DNA of 64,000 nt from Leifsonia sp. Root112D2 (GTDB lineage Bacteria > Actinomycetota > Actinomycetes > Actinomycetales > Microbacteriaceae), in assembly GCF_001424905.1 (NCBI RefSeq), contig NZ_LMCU01000002.1:62001-126000 (forward strand), read 5' to 3'. Made by a program: the position numbers and the translations under genes. The stretch's first letter is position 1. Every line of letters starts with the position of its first letter. The notes under the pieces were generated by a model that was not told the origin of the DNA, searched no databases, and saw only the letters and a list, made by a program, of their open reading frames with translations. This document shows, one piece after another, positions 1 through 8,453 of the stretch.

Positions 1-2
1 CC

Positions 3-914
3 AACACCCTGGTTTCGGATGCGCGCCGGCACGGCGTCGAGGTGCGTCACGCCGACATCCAGCTCTCCGGGGTGCAGGCAGGGCTGGAGCGCACGGTCCC
101 TTCCGCGCCTGCCGCCCCTGACGCCTGTCTCAACGAGCACCAACCGCCCATCGGAGCATTCGACCGCGCCGCACCCGACGCATCCGCCGCCCACCGCCGC
201 GACGGCGGCCACGCCGTGCGACTCGGGCTGGCCGGCGTGAACTCCATCGGAGAGAAGCACGCCGAGCGCATCGTGGCCGAGCGTGAGGCAAACGGTGCGT
301 ATCGAGACATGGCCGATGTCGCACGCCGCGTCGGCCTCTCTACCCCGCAACTCGAGTCCCTCGCCGCAGCGGGAGCCTTCGATTCTCTGGGCCTCGACCG
401 CCGCGAGGCCCTGTGGAACGCCGGATGGGCCGCACAGGAACGCGCCGACCAGCTTCTCGGCAGCGCCGTCGTGATCCAGCCACCCCTGCTGCCCTTGCTC
501 ACACCGGCCGAGCAGACCATCTACGACATGTGGGCAACGGGAATCTCCCCCGACGATCACCCGGTTCGTCATGCACGCGACATGCTCGATCACCGTGGCG
601 TGCTCCCCATCGCAGGTACCCGAACGGCCGAGGCCGGTCGACGAATCGAGTCCGCCGGGGTCGTCACGCACCGCCAGCGCCCCATGACCGCGGGCGGTGT
701 CACGTTCCTCAACCTCGAAGACGAGACAGGAATCCTCAACGTGATAGTCGGCGTGGGTGTCTGGAATCGCTACCGCAAGGCCGCACGTGAGGCGCCCGCC
801 ATGATCGTGCGCGGCATCCTGGAGCGCTCCCCCGAAGGCGTCACCAACCTGCTCGCCGACCGCATCGAGGCGTTACCGCTGCTCGCCCCCACACGGTCAC
901 GGGACTTCCAGTGA
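3..914 (+). CDS. dnaE2: Error-prone DNA polymerase III alpha subunit, C-terminal part
   Basis: The reading frame is open from the left edge, so only about 303 C-terminal residues are present. This part of DnaE2/ImuC follows the polymerase core. A tandem helix-hairpin-helix region (GVNSIGEKHAERI onward) is followed by a region rich in DREALW/GWAAQ-type helices and then an OB fold (GGVTFLNLEDETG), which is diagnostic for C-family polymerases. DnaE2 is the translesion polymerase of the ImuA'-ImuB-DnaE2 mutasome, normally SOS-induced; its promoter and partners would lie to the left. The gene ends 57 nt before the next start. DnaE2 rather than DnaE1 is inferred from the short C-terminus that ends just after the OB fold. 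Confidence 0.85.
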   Translation, partial: NTLVSDARRHGVEVRHADIQLSGVQAGLERTVPSAPAAPDACLNEHQPPIGAFDRAAPDASAAHRRDGGHAVRLGLAGVNSIGEKHAERIVAEREANGAYRDMADVARRVGLSTPQLESLAAAGAFDSLGLDRREALWNAGWAAQERADQLLGSAVVIQPPLLPLLTPAEQTIYDMWATGISPDDHPVRHARDMLDHRGVLPIAGTRTAEAGRRIESAGVVTHRQRPMTAGGVTFLNLEDETGILNVIVGVGVWNRYRKAAREAPAMIVRGILERSPEGVTNLLADRIEALPLLAPTRSRDFQ

Positions 915-949
915 GCCTTACCCGGTATAAGGATGTTGACCAGTATCAA

Positions 950-969
950 GAGTGAGTGTACAGTCACTC
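950..969. promoter_or_regulatory. TetR operator O1, GAGTGA-N8-TCACTC
   Basis: This inverted repeat lies just before the TetR start. Beyond the 6-bp arms, an inner TGTACA is also palindromic, so only two symmetric positions mismatch. The site has the same arms and spacing as O2 in front of the exporter at 1657, so autoregulation plus target repression by the adjacent TetR is likely. Confidence 0.8.
959..964 (+). promoter_or_regulatory. Leaderless -10 box TACAGT for tetR
   Basis: TACAGT lies 7 nt upstream of the ATG at 972 and inside operator O1. This suggests a leaderless transcript whose -10 is covered by the bound repressor. Confidence 0.5.
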
Positions 970-971
970 AT

Positions 972-1565
972 ATGCCCGAACGATCCTCAACCCTCTCCAC
1001 CGCCGAACAACGACGTCCCGTCGTGCTTGCCAGCGCGGTGCGGCGCTTCGCCCGCTCGGGTTACCTCGGAACCACCGTGGCGGATGTCGCCACCGAAGCA
1101 AACATCTCTCCCGCCTACGTATTCAAGCTGTTCCCCAGCAAGGAGGGACTCTTCGTCGCAACACTTGAGCATTGTTTCGACCGGGTTCAGGAGGCGCTCG
1201 AAGCGGGCGCCGATGCCAGCACCGAGTCCACGCCATCCGCCATTCTCTACGCCATGGGTGGCGCGTACGCGGAACTCATCGCCGATCGCAGCCTGCTCAT
1301 GCTGCAGGTGCACGCGCAATCCGCCGCCGAGGTGCCCGAGATCGGGGGCGCCTTGCGGCGCGGCCTCGCCCGCGTGACGACCTTCGCCAAGACCCGCTCC
1401 GGCGCGAGCGATGCCGAGGTACAGCAGTTCATCGCCTTCGGCCAGCTCTGCCACCTCATCGTCACCCTCGGCATCGACGGCTCGAACGAGCCCTGGGCCA
1501 CGCTTCTCACCGACGGCATTCGCCACCCCGCCTTCGCGCCCGAAACAGGTGGCGAAGACAGCTAA
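972..1565 (+). CDS. TetR/AcrR family transcriptional repressor
   Basis: This 197-residue repressor has an N-terminal helix-turn-helix at about residues 15-60 (AVRRFARSGYLGTTVADVA...SPAYVFKLFPSKEGLF), typical of TetR_N. Its C-terminal ligand domain is divergent. An in-frame ATG at 933 exists, but it would place the operator inside the coding region. The ATG at 972, 7 nt after a TANNNT box, is preferred. The repressor most likely controls itself and the DHA2 exporter downstream, because the same GAGTGA-N8-TCACTC palindrome precedes both genes. The inducer cannot be read from sequence. A hairpin terminator separates the two genes, so each has its own operator and promoter. Confidence 0.88.
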   Translation: MPERSSTLSTAEQRRPVVLASAVRRFARSGYLGTTVADVATEANISPAYVFKLFPSKEGLFVATLEHCFDRVQEALEAGADASTESTPSAILYAMGGAYAELIADRSLLMLQVHAQSAAEVPEIGGALRRGLARVTTFAKTRSGASDAEVQQFIAFGQLCHLIVTLGIDGSNEPWATLLTDGIRHPAFAPETGGEDS

Positions 1566-1580
1566 CCGGCACACCGACCC

Positions 1581-1608
1581 GCCCGCGTTCATACGCGGGC
1601 AGCTTTTC
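1581..1608 (+). terminator. Rho-independent terminator after tetR
   Basis: The arms GCCCGCG and CGCGGGC pair perfectly over 7 bp around a 6-nt loop and are followed by AGCTTTT. It lies 15 nt after the TetR stop and isolates the repressor transcript from the exporter. Confidence 0.75.
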
Positions 1609-1616
1609 GCAACGAG

Positions 1617-1636
1617 GAGTGATTGACCAATCACTC
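1617..1636. promoter_or_regulatory. TetR operator O2, GAGTGATTG-AC-CAATCACTC
   Basis: This inverted repeat has 9-bp arms and a 2-nt centre. It lies 20 nt before the exporter start and shares GAGTGA-N8-TCACTC with O1. Confidence 0.82.
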
Positions 1637-1656
1637 ATATCGCAAAGGAGACCATC

Positions 1657-3150
1657 ATGACCCTCAATTCCCCCGCTCGCCTCGAGACCACAAGCACGGC
1701 GGCACCGGATGCGCGCTCCCGCAGCACACACCGCTGGTGGGCGCTCGCGATCCTCGCGCTGGCGCAGTTTCTCGTGATACTCGACGCCACCATCGTCAAT
1801 ATCGCCCTGCCGTCGATCGGCGGCCAGCTGCATCTGGATACCGCCGGGCTGAGTTGGGTCATCACGGCATACGTTCTGCCCTTCGGCGGACTCCTGCTGC
1901 TTGGCGGTCGCCTCGCCGACCGATACGGCCATCGCAGACTCTTCCTCATCGGAACTGCCGGCTTCATCGTCGGCTCCGCTTTGGCGGGCTTCTCCACCTC
2001 GGGCATCCTGCTCTTCAGCGCCCGGGCGATTCAGGGCGCGTCTGCCGCCCTGCTCGCTCCCGCCGCGCTGGCGCTCGTGACTCAGCTCTTCACCAGCAAC
2101 ACGGACCGCGGCAAGGCGCTGGGCATCTGGGGAGCCGTCGCCGGTTTCGGCAGCGCGGCCGGGGTGCTGCTCGGCGGCGTGCTGACCGCGGCATTCGGCT
2201 GGCAGGCGGTGTTCTTTGTGAACCTGCCCGTGGGCATCCTCGTTGTCGCTTCCCTACCGTCGCTGCTGAACCGCGACCCGAAGCGAGCGGCGGAGCGCCT
2301 CGACGCGCCAGGAGCAGCTGCCATTACCGCGGGCCTCATCGCTGCGGTCGGGGCGTTGACCTCGGCCGAGCGGCTGGGATTCGCGCATCCGCTCACCCTC
2401 GCGCTGTTCGCGGCAGCCGCCGTTCTTATCGCGACCTTCATCGTCATCGAGCACCGAAGCACCTCTCCTCTGGTGCCGTTCAGCATCTTCGCCAACCGTG
2501 CCGTCACGGCGGGCAATCTGGTGATTCTTCTTCTCGGCGGCGCTATCGTCGCTCTCTTCTTCGCGTTGTCGGTGTACATGCAGACCGTGCTGCACTACGA
2601 CGCGCTCACCGCCGGCGTTGCCCAGTTGCCGCTGGCCGGCGCGCTCGTTGTCGTCGCCGGCATTGTGCCGAGCCTGATTGTGCGGTTGGGCATGCGCAAC
2701 ACGCTCGCGATCTCGCTGCTGGTCATGGCCGGCGGTTTGCTCTGGCTCGCCACGGCGCCGAGCGATGCACAGTTCGTGACGCAGTTGCTCGGTCCGTCAC
2801 TTCTGATCGGGATGGGCCTCGGCGGCGCGGCCGTCTCGGGAACCCAACTTGCCGTGCATGGCGTGACGCCAACGGATGCCGGCCTGGCCGGCGGGCTTGT
2901 CAACGCCAGCCAGCAGATCGGTGGCGCACTCGGGATTGCCGTACTCGGCGCCATCGCGGCTTCACGCACCGCGGCCCTGCAACAGCAGGGTGCCGCGGCA
3001 GCTGACGCGCTCACCGCGGGATTCTCGTGGGTGTTCCTGGGGTCGGCGATGCTTGCCGTCGCGGGCGCGATAATAGCCGTCACCGTGAGGGACCGGCACA
3101 TGACACCGGCCGCGGCAGCCCGATCAGCCGCGAAAGACCTCAGCGCGTAG
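1657..3150 (+). CDS. DHA2-family (EmrB/QacA) multidrug MFS transporter
   Basis: This 497-residue integral membrane protein has the length and pattern of the 14-helix DHA2 family: an early RSTHRWWALAILALAQF helix, the D-A-T-I-V-N motif (VILDATIVNIALPSIG) near residue 45, and motif A GGRLADRYGHRR after helix 2. Such proteins export hydrophobic or cationic drugs by proton antiport. AAAGGAG lies 6 nt before the ATG. The gene sits downstream of a TetR gene and its own operator O2, so it is very probably derepressed when the TetR binds a toxic ligand. It is one of three DHA2 exporters in the window (also at 5600 and 50385). The substrate is not predictable. Confidence 0.92.
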   Translation: MTLNSPARLETTSTAAPDARSRSTHRWWALAILALAQFLVILDATIVNIALPSIGGQLHLDTAGLSWVITAYVLPFGGLLLLGGRLADRYGHRRLFLIGTAGFIVGSALAGFSTSGILLFSARAIQGASAALLAPAALALVTQLFTSNTDRGKALGIWGAVAGFGSAAGVLLGGVLTAAFGWQAVFFVNLPVGILVVASLPSLLNRDPKRAAERLDAPGAAAITAGLIAAVGALTSAERLGFAHPLTLALFAAAAVLIATFIVIEHRSTSPLVPFSIFANRAVTAGNLVILLLGGAIVALFFALSVYMQTVLHYDALTAGVAQLPLAGALVVVAGIVPSLIVRLGMRNTLAISLLVMAGGLLWLATAPSDAQFVTQLLGPSLLIGMGLGGAAVSGTQLAVHGVTPTDAGLAGGLVNASQQIGGALGIAVLGAIAASRTAALQQQGAAAADALTAGFSWVFLGSAMLAVAGAIIAVTVRDRHMTPAAAARSAAKDLSA

Positions 3151-3198
3151 CCGTCGGATGCCCACTCATACTCACAGCATCGCGAGTGGCCGAGCGCG

Positions 3199-3204
3199 TA
3201 TCGT
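3199..3204 (+). promoter_or_regulatory. Leaderless -10 box TATCGT
   Basis: TATCGT lies 6 nt before the GTG at 3211, with no Shine-Dalgarno sequence between them. Confidence 0.45.
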
Positions 3205-3210
3205 GAAGCG

Positions 3211-4809
3211 GTGTCCACCGTTCGCGCGCAGCAGCAACAGACTCGTCCCGGAATCGACGCGGTCGGGTTACGGTGGCTGGCCGCCGCGTGCGGGGTCGTC
3301 GCCGCACTCGTCACCCTGGCGGTCAGCGAGGCGGTCGCGCTGTTCGTCTCCCCCTCGAGTAGCCCACTCTTCGCGGTGGGTGGCTGGATCATCGATCTTG
3401 CGCCGGCCGGGTTCAAGGAGTGGATCATCCATACCGTCGGTACCGCCGACAAGCCGGTGCTGCTCATTTCCCTGGGTGTGCTCGTACTCCTGCTCGCGCT
3501 GCTCGTGGGGCTTCTCGAGTTGCGCTGGGCGCCATGGGGAAGCGTGCTTCTGGCGGGGGTGTCTGCGGTCGCCGCCATCGCCGTCATGACCCGAGCTGGA
3601 GCATCCGTTTCATGGCTGCTGCCGACGGTGCTTGGAGCGGTCGCCGGGGTGCTCGTCTTGCGCGCATCCGTCGCCCGGTTGAGACGCTGGCGAGCGAGTA
3701 GTGCCGCCAGCCACCGCATCCCGAGCAACGCACAGCGTCTGGATCGTCGCTCGTTCCTTGTCTTCACGCTCGCCAGTGCTGCCGTGGCGATTGCCGTGGG
3801 AACGAGTGCCCGCATCGTGAATGCGGGAAGCGTTGCCGTGACCGCGGCCCGCCAGGCGCTGCGTCTGCCCAAGGCGGCAACACCGGCGGCTCCTGTGCCG
3901 GCCGGCGCCGATCTCAGGTTGTCGGACCTCTCGAGTTATGTCACGCCGAACGACACCTTCTACCGCATCGATACGGCCCTGCAGGTGCCGGCCATCGACG
4001 CGAATGCCTGGAAATTGACGGTGACCGGCGCCGTCGACAATCCCTTTGAGATCAGTTTTGATGAGCTGCTCGCCCTGCCGCTCACCGAACATATGCTCAC
4101 TCTGGCCTGTGTCTCCAACGAGGTCGGCGGCGATCTCATCGGCAACGCCCTGTGGCTCGGGTATCCCATTCGAGAATTGTTGAAACGTGCCGGGCCTCAT
4201 TCGGGCATGGATATGGTGCTGTCGACGAGCCAGGACGGCTGGAGCGCCGGCACCCCTCTGGATGTCTTGCTCGACGACAATACAGAGGCGCTGCTCGCAG
4301 TGGGAATGAACGGCGAGCCGTTGCCACTCGAGCACGGCTTTCCCGTGCGCATGGTCGTTCCCGGCCTGTACGGCTACGTTTCTGCCACCAAGTGGGTGAC
4401 GCAGTTGAAGGTCACCCGTTTCGCCGACGAAATCGGGTACTGGACAGACAAAGGCTGGTCGGCTCGCGGCCCGGTCAAGACCGAATCGCGCATCGACAAG
4501 CCGCGCAACGGGGCATCCGTGAAGGCTGGTCAATCGGTGATCGCCGGGGTCGCCTGGGCACAGCACACCGGCATCGAGAAGGTCGAAGTTCGGGTCGACG
4601 GCGGCCAGTGGCAGCAGGCGAAACTTGCCGAGACCGTCTCTATCGACACCTGGCGGCAATGGGTGCTCCCCTGGCAAGCGACGAGCGGCAACCACACGAT
4701 CCAGGTGCGAGCGACCGACGCGAGCGGATACACGCAGACCTCACGCGAGGCTCCTCCCGCACCGGATGGAGCCAGCGGTTGGCACGCCGTTCAGGTGATC
4801 GTCTCCTAG
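3211..4809 (+). CDS. Membrane-anchored molybdopterin-dependent oxidoreductase, sulfite-oxidase fold
   Basis: The protein has 532 residues. Roughly residues 1-200 hold about five hydrophobic helices. A basic stretch (RLDRRSFLVFT) and one more helix resembling a Tat-type anchor follow. The catalytic region from about residue 230 is the sulfite-oxidase molybdopterin fold (YRIDTALQVP, then LTLACVSNEVGGDLIGNALW). Its Cys in 'LACVSNEV' is the expected molybdenum thiolate ligand. The end is a dimerisation-type beta domain (IDKPRNGASVKAG...). The active domain should face outside the membrane. The substrate is unknown: sulfite, nitrate, methionine sulfoxide and others are all found in this fold. The GTG start is chosen because TATCGT lies 6 nt upstream. 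Confidence 0.88.
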   Translation: MSTVRAQQQQTRPGIDAVGLRWLAAACGVVAALVTLAVSEAVALFVSPSSSPLFAVGGWIIDLAPAGFKEWIIHTVGTADKPVLLISLGVLVLLLALLVGLLELRWAPWGSVLLAGVSAVAAIAVMTRAGASVSWLLPTVLGAVAGVLVLRASVARLRRWRASSAASHRIPSNAQRLDRRSFLVFTLASAAVAIAVGTSARIVNAGSVAVTAARQALRLPKAATPAAPVPAGADLRLSDLSSYVTPNDTFYRIDTALQVPAIDANAWKLTVTGAVDNPFEISFDELLALPLTEHMLTLACVSNEVGGDLIGNALWLGYPIRELLKRAGPHSGMDMVLSTSQDGWSAGTPLDVLLDDNTEALLAVGMNGEPLPLEHGFPVRMVVPGLYGYVSATKWVTQLKVTRFADEIGYWTDKGWSARGPVKTESRIDKPRNGASVKAGQSVIAGVAWAQHTGIEKVEVRVDGGQWQQAKLAETVSIDTWRQWVLPWQATSGNHTIQVRATDASGYTQTSREAPPAPDGASGWHAVQVIVS

Positions 4810-4863
4810 CCCCGCGTAGAATCGAAGCACACGTGCCCATTCCTCACGACCGAAGAGCTCATC

Positions 4864-5568
4864 CTGATACGAGTCATCAGCTACAACCTCCGCAAGAACC
4901 ATGCCAGCGGAGAGTTGGTTCGTCTTGCCGAGAAGTTCGACGCCGATGTGTTGTGCCTGCAGGAGTGCGACACCACGGATATGCCCGCGGACATCGATGC
5001 GCTGCACCTGGCAGATTCGACCAAGCGCAATCGCCTCGGACTCGCCGTCTACTACAACCGCGACCGTTTCACCGCGCACGAGACCAAGGCATTCGAGCTC
5101 AAGAAGTCCCTCCACGACCGGGTGCTCACCCCCGCGCATGAACGGCTCATCGGCACGAAACTCGTCGACAACGTCACCGGCACGGGCCTTATCGTGGCGT
5201 CCTTCCATGCTGCGCCGCTGACCGCGCTCAATTCGCTGCGGCGCAAACAGATCACCGCCGCGTACAGCGAATTACGCACCATGGGCGACGGCGTTGCCAC
5301 GCTCATGGTCGGCGACTACAACTATCCGATCTTCAAGAACAAGCTCATCGAGCACGTGGGTGAATCGGGCTACGACCTCTCACTCAGTGACCAAAGAACA
5401 TACACGCGCTACAAGATATTTCGCGGGCACTTCGACTTCGTCACCTCGTCACACCTGAACATCAGCACCGTGCAGACGCTGGCCGCCGGCGACTCCGACC
5501 ACAAGCCGATTCTCGTCTCGGCCGAATACGAGACGGCCGCACAGGGCGAGGCCGAGCTCAGTAGCTGA
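4864..5568 (+). CDS. Endonuclease/exonuclease/phosphatase (EEP) family protein
   Basis: The EEP (DNase I-like) fold begins with RVISYNLRKN, continues with the catalytic Glu motif VLCLQECD, and ends with the metal/nucleophile motif GDSDHKPILVS; 'MVGDYNYP' carries the central D/N pair. The protein has about 234 residues. The substrate could be nucleic acid or a phospholipid/phosphoester. The start is unusual: the frame is open from 4810 but has no ATG or GTG before the YNL motif. CTG 4864, 6 nt after GAAGAG, keeps the whole fold. TTG 4915 would remove the first strand with YNL, so I reject it as the true start. ATA 4867 is another possibility. Confidence 0.75.
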   Translation: MIRVISYNLRKNHASGELVRLAEKFDADVLCLQECDTTDMPADIDALHLADSTKRNRLGLAVYYNRDRFTAHETKAFELKKSLHDRVLTPAHERLIGTKLVDNVTGTGLIVASFHAAPLTALNSLRRKQITAAYSELRTMGDGVATLMVGDYNYPIFKNKLIEHVGESGYDLSLSDQRTYTRYKIFRGHFDFVTSSHLNISTVQTLAAGDSDHKPILVSAEYETAAQGEAELSS

Positions 5569-5599
5569 GAGCTCTGAAAACGCGGCGGCACTGGCTCGC

Positions 5600-7081
5600 C
5601 TATTCGGCGGGCACCTGTCGCGCCGTCCGCGCGTCCTGTCGCTTCGACAGACGCCGATCGGGCCGGATGTTCTCGCCGACGCTTCGATCGATCAACAGCG
5701 CCTCGACAACGGCCACGAGTGTCAGCAGCGCAATGGCGATGAAGGCGATCCGGTACGGCGTGACGGCCGCGGGGGCGGCATCCACCAACTGGCCTGCCCG
5801 CAGCGCCACGGCGCCGACGGTCACCCCGAAACCTGCCGCCACCTGCTGCACGGTCGAGGAAAGCGTGTTCGCGCTCGTCATGTGACCCGGCGCGATATCC
5901 GCAAAGGCGATCGTGTTGTACGCCGTGAATCCGATTGAACGCATCGCCCCGCCCACGAGCAACAGCGCGGCAATGATGGCAACCGGCGTCGTCGCACCGA
6001 GCAGCGCCACGCCCGCGATGCACAGCGCGACACCCAGCGTTGAGCCGACAAGCACGGTGCGAAACCCGAAGCGCACCAGAAGGGGCGTTGTGGCCGGCTT
6101 GATCGCGAGATTGCCGACGAACACTAACAACACGAGCGCCCCGCTGGTCACCGGTGACCAGCCGAACGAATCCTGGAACAGCAGCGGCAGCAGAAACGGC
6201 ACGGCATTCACGGCAAGGCGGAACAGCGAACCACCCCAGTGCGCGATGCGAAAGGTGGCCACCTTCATGGAACTCAGATCGAGAAGCGGATGCTTCGCGC
6301 GGGACAGATACCAGATCGCCAGCCCGGTGAGCACGACCCCCAGCACCCCGAAGACGACGAGCTGAGGCCACGCAGGCTGTGCACTGGCCAACAGCGAACC
6401 CAGCCATACGAGCGTGCCAAGACCGCCACAGCTAAGCAGCAGCCCGCGCCAGTCCAAAGCCGCGGGCACCTCGAGACGCTCGCGGGGCACCAGGCGCAAC
6501 GCGGCGAGGAAGGCAATCACGCCGAGCGGCACGTTGATGAGAAAGATCCAGTGCCAGCTGAGGACGGTGACAATAACGCCGCCGGCCAGCGGCGCCACGA
6601 CGGGAGCCGCGAGCGCAGGCCAGGTGAGCCACGCTATGGCCTTGATCAGATCCTTCTTCTCCGTCACGCGTAACACGGTGAGCCGGCCTACCGGCACCAT
6701 CATGGCCCCTCCCACGCCCTGCAACACGCGCATCGCCACGAGCATCGGCAGGTTCATGCTGAGCGCACACAGCACGGACGCGAGAGTGAATATGACTATC
6801 GCGCTCGGAAAGACGACGCGCGCCCCGAGGCGCTGGGTCAGCCATCCGCTCAGGGGAATGAGCACGGCGAGGGTCAGGAGATACGCGGTGATGGCCACCC
6901 CGACATCCGAAGACTCAACGCCGAGCGAGTCGGCGATCGGCGGCGCGGCTGTCGTCAGAATGGTGCCGTCGAGATTCTCCATGAAGAAGGTGCCAGCAAC
7001 CAGCAGCGTGAGCGGCAGCCGCCCCTGCTGCCCAGATTGCCCCTGCATGGGTCGCCTCCGCGCCGGTTGCGCCTGCGCCAT
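5600..7081 (-). CDS. DHA2-family (EmrB/QacA) multidrug MFS transporter
   Basis: This 493-residue, about 14-helix transporter has the motif FMENLDGTILTTAAPPIADSLG at helix 1 and SGWLTQRLGARVVF (motif A) after helix 2. The asparagine in place of leucine or valine before D-G-T is common in the HsrA/YhcA-like branch of DHA2. It starts 9 nt downstream of the COG4705 membrane protein gene, so the two are probably co-transcribed. No local regulator gene or palindromic operator was found next to it, unlike the other two exporters here. It ends convergent with the EEP gene, 31 nt apart. The substrate is unknown. Confidence 0.9.
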   Translation of the reverse strand: MAQAQPARRRPMQGQSGQQGRLPLTLLVAGTFFMENLDGTILTTAAPPIADSLGVESSDVGVAITAYLLTLAVLIPLSGWLTQRLGARVVFPSAIVIFTLASVLCALSMNLPMLVAMRVLQGVGGAMMVPVGRLTVLRVTEKKDLIKAIAWLTWPALAAPVVAPLAGGVIVTVLSWHWIFLINVPLGVIAFLAALRLVPRERLEVPAALDWRGLLLSCGGLGTLVWLGSLLASAQPAWPQLVVFGVLGVVLTGLAIWYLSRAKHPLLDLSSMKVATFRIAHWGGSLFRLAVNAVPFLLPLLFQDSFGWSPVTSGALVLLVFVGNLAIKPATTPLLVRFGFRTVLVGSTLGVALCIAGVALLGATTPVAIIAALLLVGGAMRSIGFTAYNTIAFADIAPGHMTSANTLSSTVQQVAAGFGVTVGAVALRAGQLVDAAPAAVTPYRIAFIAIALLTLVAVVEALLIDRSVGENIRPDRRLSKRQDARTARQVPAE

Positions 7082-7090
7082 GGTGCCCCT

Positions 7091-7906
7091 TTACCCGTCG
7101 GCGGTGGAATTCCGCTCCTCGAGAATACCGAACGGCGCGAGCGCGCGCGTGGCGCCCCGGCCGGACGTCGCCATCACGGCCACAAGAACGATGATGATCG
7201 CGAACAGCACCAGGCTGACCGGCCCCGTGCCCCAGTCGAGCCCGCCTCGGGCCCGCGACACCCCCATCCAATCGGCAAAGGAGGCGCCGAGGGGGCGGGT
7301 CACGATGTAGGCGAACCAGAACGCCACCACGGCGTTGAGTCTGAACCACCGGAACGCCACGATGGGAATCACTATGACCACCGCGAACAGAACCCCGGAG
7401 GCGAAATACCCCAGCGTGAACGTCACGGCCGTCAGGTCGCCGACCGCCGTGCCAAGAGCGAATGTGGCCAGCACGGTGGCCCAATAGAAGGCCTCACGAC
7501 GCGGCGTGCGGATGCTGTGAATCGAGAGGGTCTTCTCGCTCGCGTACCAGAGCACCAGGATCGTGGCCAGCACGATGAGAAAGAACGCCGTGGAGATCAC
7601 GTAAGGAATGCCGATGACGATGTGCAGCACATCGGCCGCCATCGTTCCGAAGACGCTCACCATCACGACGGCAAACCAATAGACACCCGGTATGTATCGA
7701 CGCACCGTGAACTGCACGGCGAGGGCGATGACGAGTACCACGAAGCCGATCCCCACGGCGATCACCGGGTCGATGAGGCGCACGAAGAAGTCGGATGTCG
7801 TCTCCCCCATGCCGGTCGTGAGCACCTTCGCCACCCAGAACAGCACGGTGATCTCGGGCACCTTGGTTGCGGCGCGCCTCAGCGTCGGGTGCGGGGCGGA
7901 CATCAT
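7091..7906 (-). CDS. COG4705-type membrane protein
   Basis: The product has 271 residues and about eight membrane helices, with an internally repeated signature: KVPEITVLFWVAKVLTTGMGETTSDFF near the N-terminus and a related ATFALGTAVGDLTA segment in the second half. This is the uncharacterised COG4705 family, which has no established function. It is the first gene of a probable two-gene unit with the DHA2 exporter (9-nt gap). Two adjacent ATG codons make the start ambiguous by one residue. A role as transporter or membrane sensor is only a guess. Confidence 0.75.
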   Translation of the reverse strand: MMSAPHPTLRRAATKVPEITVLFWVAKVLTTGMGETTSDFFVRLIDPVIAVGIGFVVLVIALAVQFTVRRYIPGVYWFAVVMVSVFGTMAADVLHIVIGIPYVISTAFFLIVLATILVLWYASEKTLSIHSIRTPRREAFYWATVLATFALGTAVGDLTAVTFTLGYFASGVLFAVVIVIPIVAFRWFRLNAVVAFWFAYIVTRPLGASFADWMGVSRARGGLDWGTGPVSLVLFAIIIVLVAVMATSGRGATRALAPFGILEERNSTADG

Positions 7907-7980
7907 GCCTCAATCCTTCCGCGCCCGGCACCGTTTCACATCACCGACCGCCTGCGAATGCTCTCAGCCACGAGCGGCGT

Positions 7981-7986
7981 TAGGAT
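7981..7986 (+). promoter_or_regulatory. Leaderless -10 box TAGGAT
   Basis: TAGGAT lies 7 nt before the GTG at 7994, with no ribosome binding site. Confidence 0.5.
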
Positions 7987-7993
7987 TACGTCC

Positions 7994-8422
7994 GTGAGCA
8001 ACGTTGATACCGCATCCACCAGAAAAGACCAGTCCGTCAGCGACGAACCGCTCGTCCGCGCCGTCGGCGGCGAACTGCCCGGCCCCACGGGAGCGCTGCT
8101 GGCGACCATCGTCGTACTGGTCTCCCTCGGGCTCTTCGTATGGAGCCTCATCGCCACCTGGAGCGGCTCGCCGCACAACGCGCTGCCGCTGTTCGCCGTG
8201 TTCGTGGCGGGCACCGTCGTCTCGCTCACGGCAATCTACGCCCACAAGACCTTCAGCTACGTCATAGCGCTCATCGGCGCCGCCGCCTGGTTGTGGGTCT
8301 CGATGGTTCCGTTTCTGCCGGTCTTCCAAATGATCTTCCAGGCCATCACGGTGACCGTGATGCTCGCGGGTGTCATCATCGCTCTCGAAGCCGTCAAGTA
8401 CACCAAGCGCCCCCGGTTCTAA
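7994..8422 (+). CDS. Small four-helix membrane protein of unknown function
   Basis: The protein has 142 residues. A polar N-terminus of about 30 residues (acidic and serine-rich) is followed by four hydrophobic segments: ATIVVLVSLGLFVWSLIA, ALPLFAVFVAGTVVSL, YVIALIGAAAWLWVSM and ITVTVMLAGVIIALEAV. The end is positively charged (KYTKRPRF), which suggests both termini are cytoplasmic. I do not recognise a named family. The GTG start is supported by the TAGGAT box 7 nt upstream. It is divergent from the COG4705 gene, 87 nt away, and 31 nt upstream of the LLM oxidoreductase. Confidence 0.7.
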   Translation: MSNVDTASTRKDQSVSDEPLVRAVGGELPGPTGALLATIVVLVSLGLFVWSLIATWSGSPHNALPLFAVFVAGTVVSLTAIYAHKTFSYVIALIGAAAWLWVSMVPFLPVFQMIFQAITVTVMLAGVIIALEAVKYTKRPRF

Positions 8423-8453
8423 GAGGCCGGTCGCACGCGAGAGGAACACAGAC

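Noticed and set aside
933..971. Upstream ATG for the first TetR
   Set aside because: It would put the operator and -10-like box inside the gene; the ATG at 972 fits the leaderless pattern.
2595..3872. 425-residue minus-strand open frame spanning the end of the exporter and start of the molybdoenzyme
   Set aside because: It covers two real genes on the other strand and has shadow composition (Ala, Arg, Ser, Thr) with no motif.
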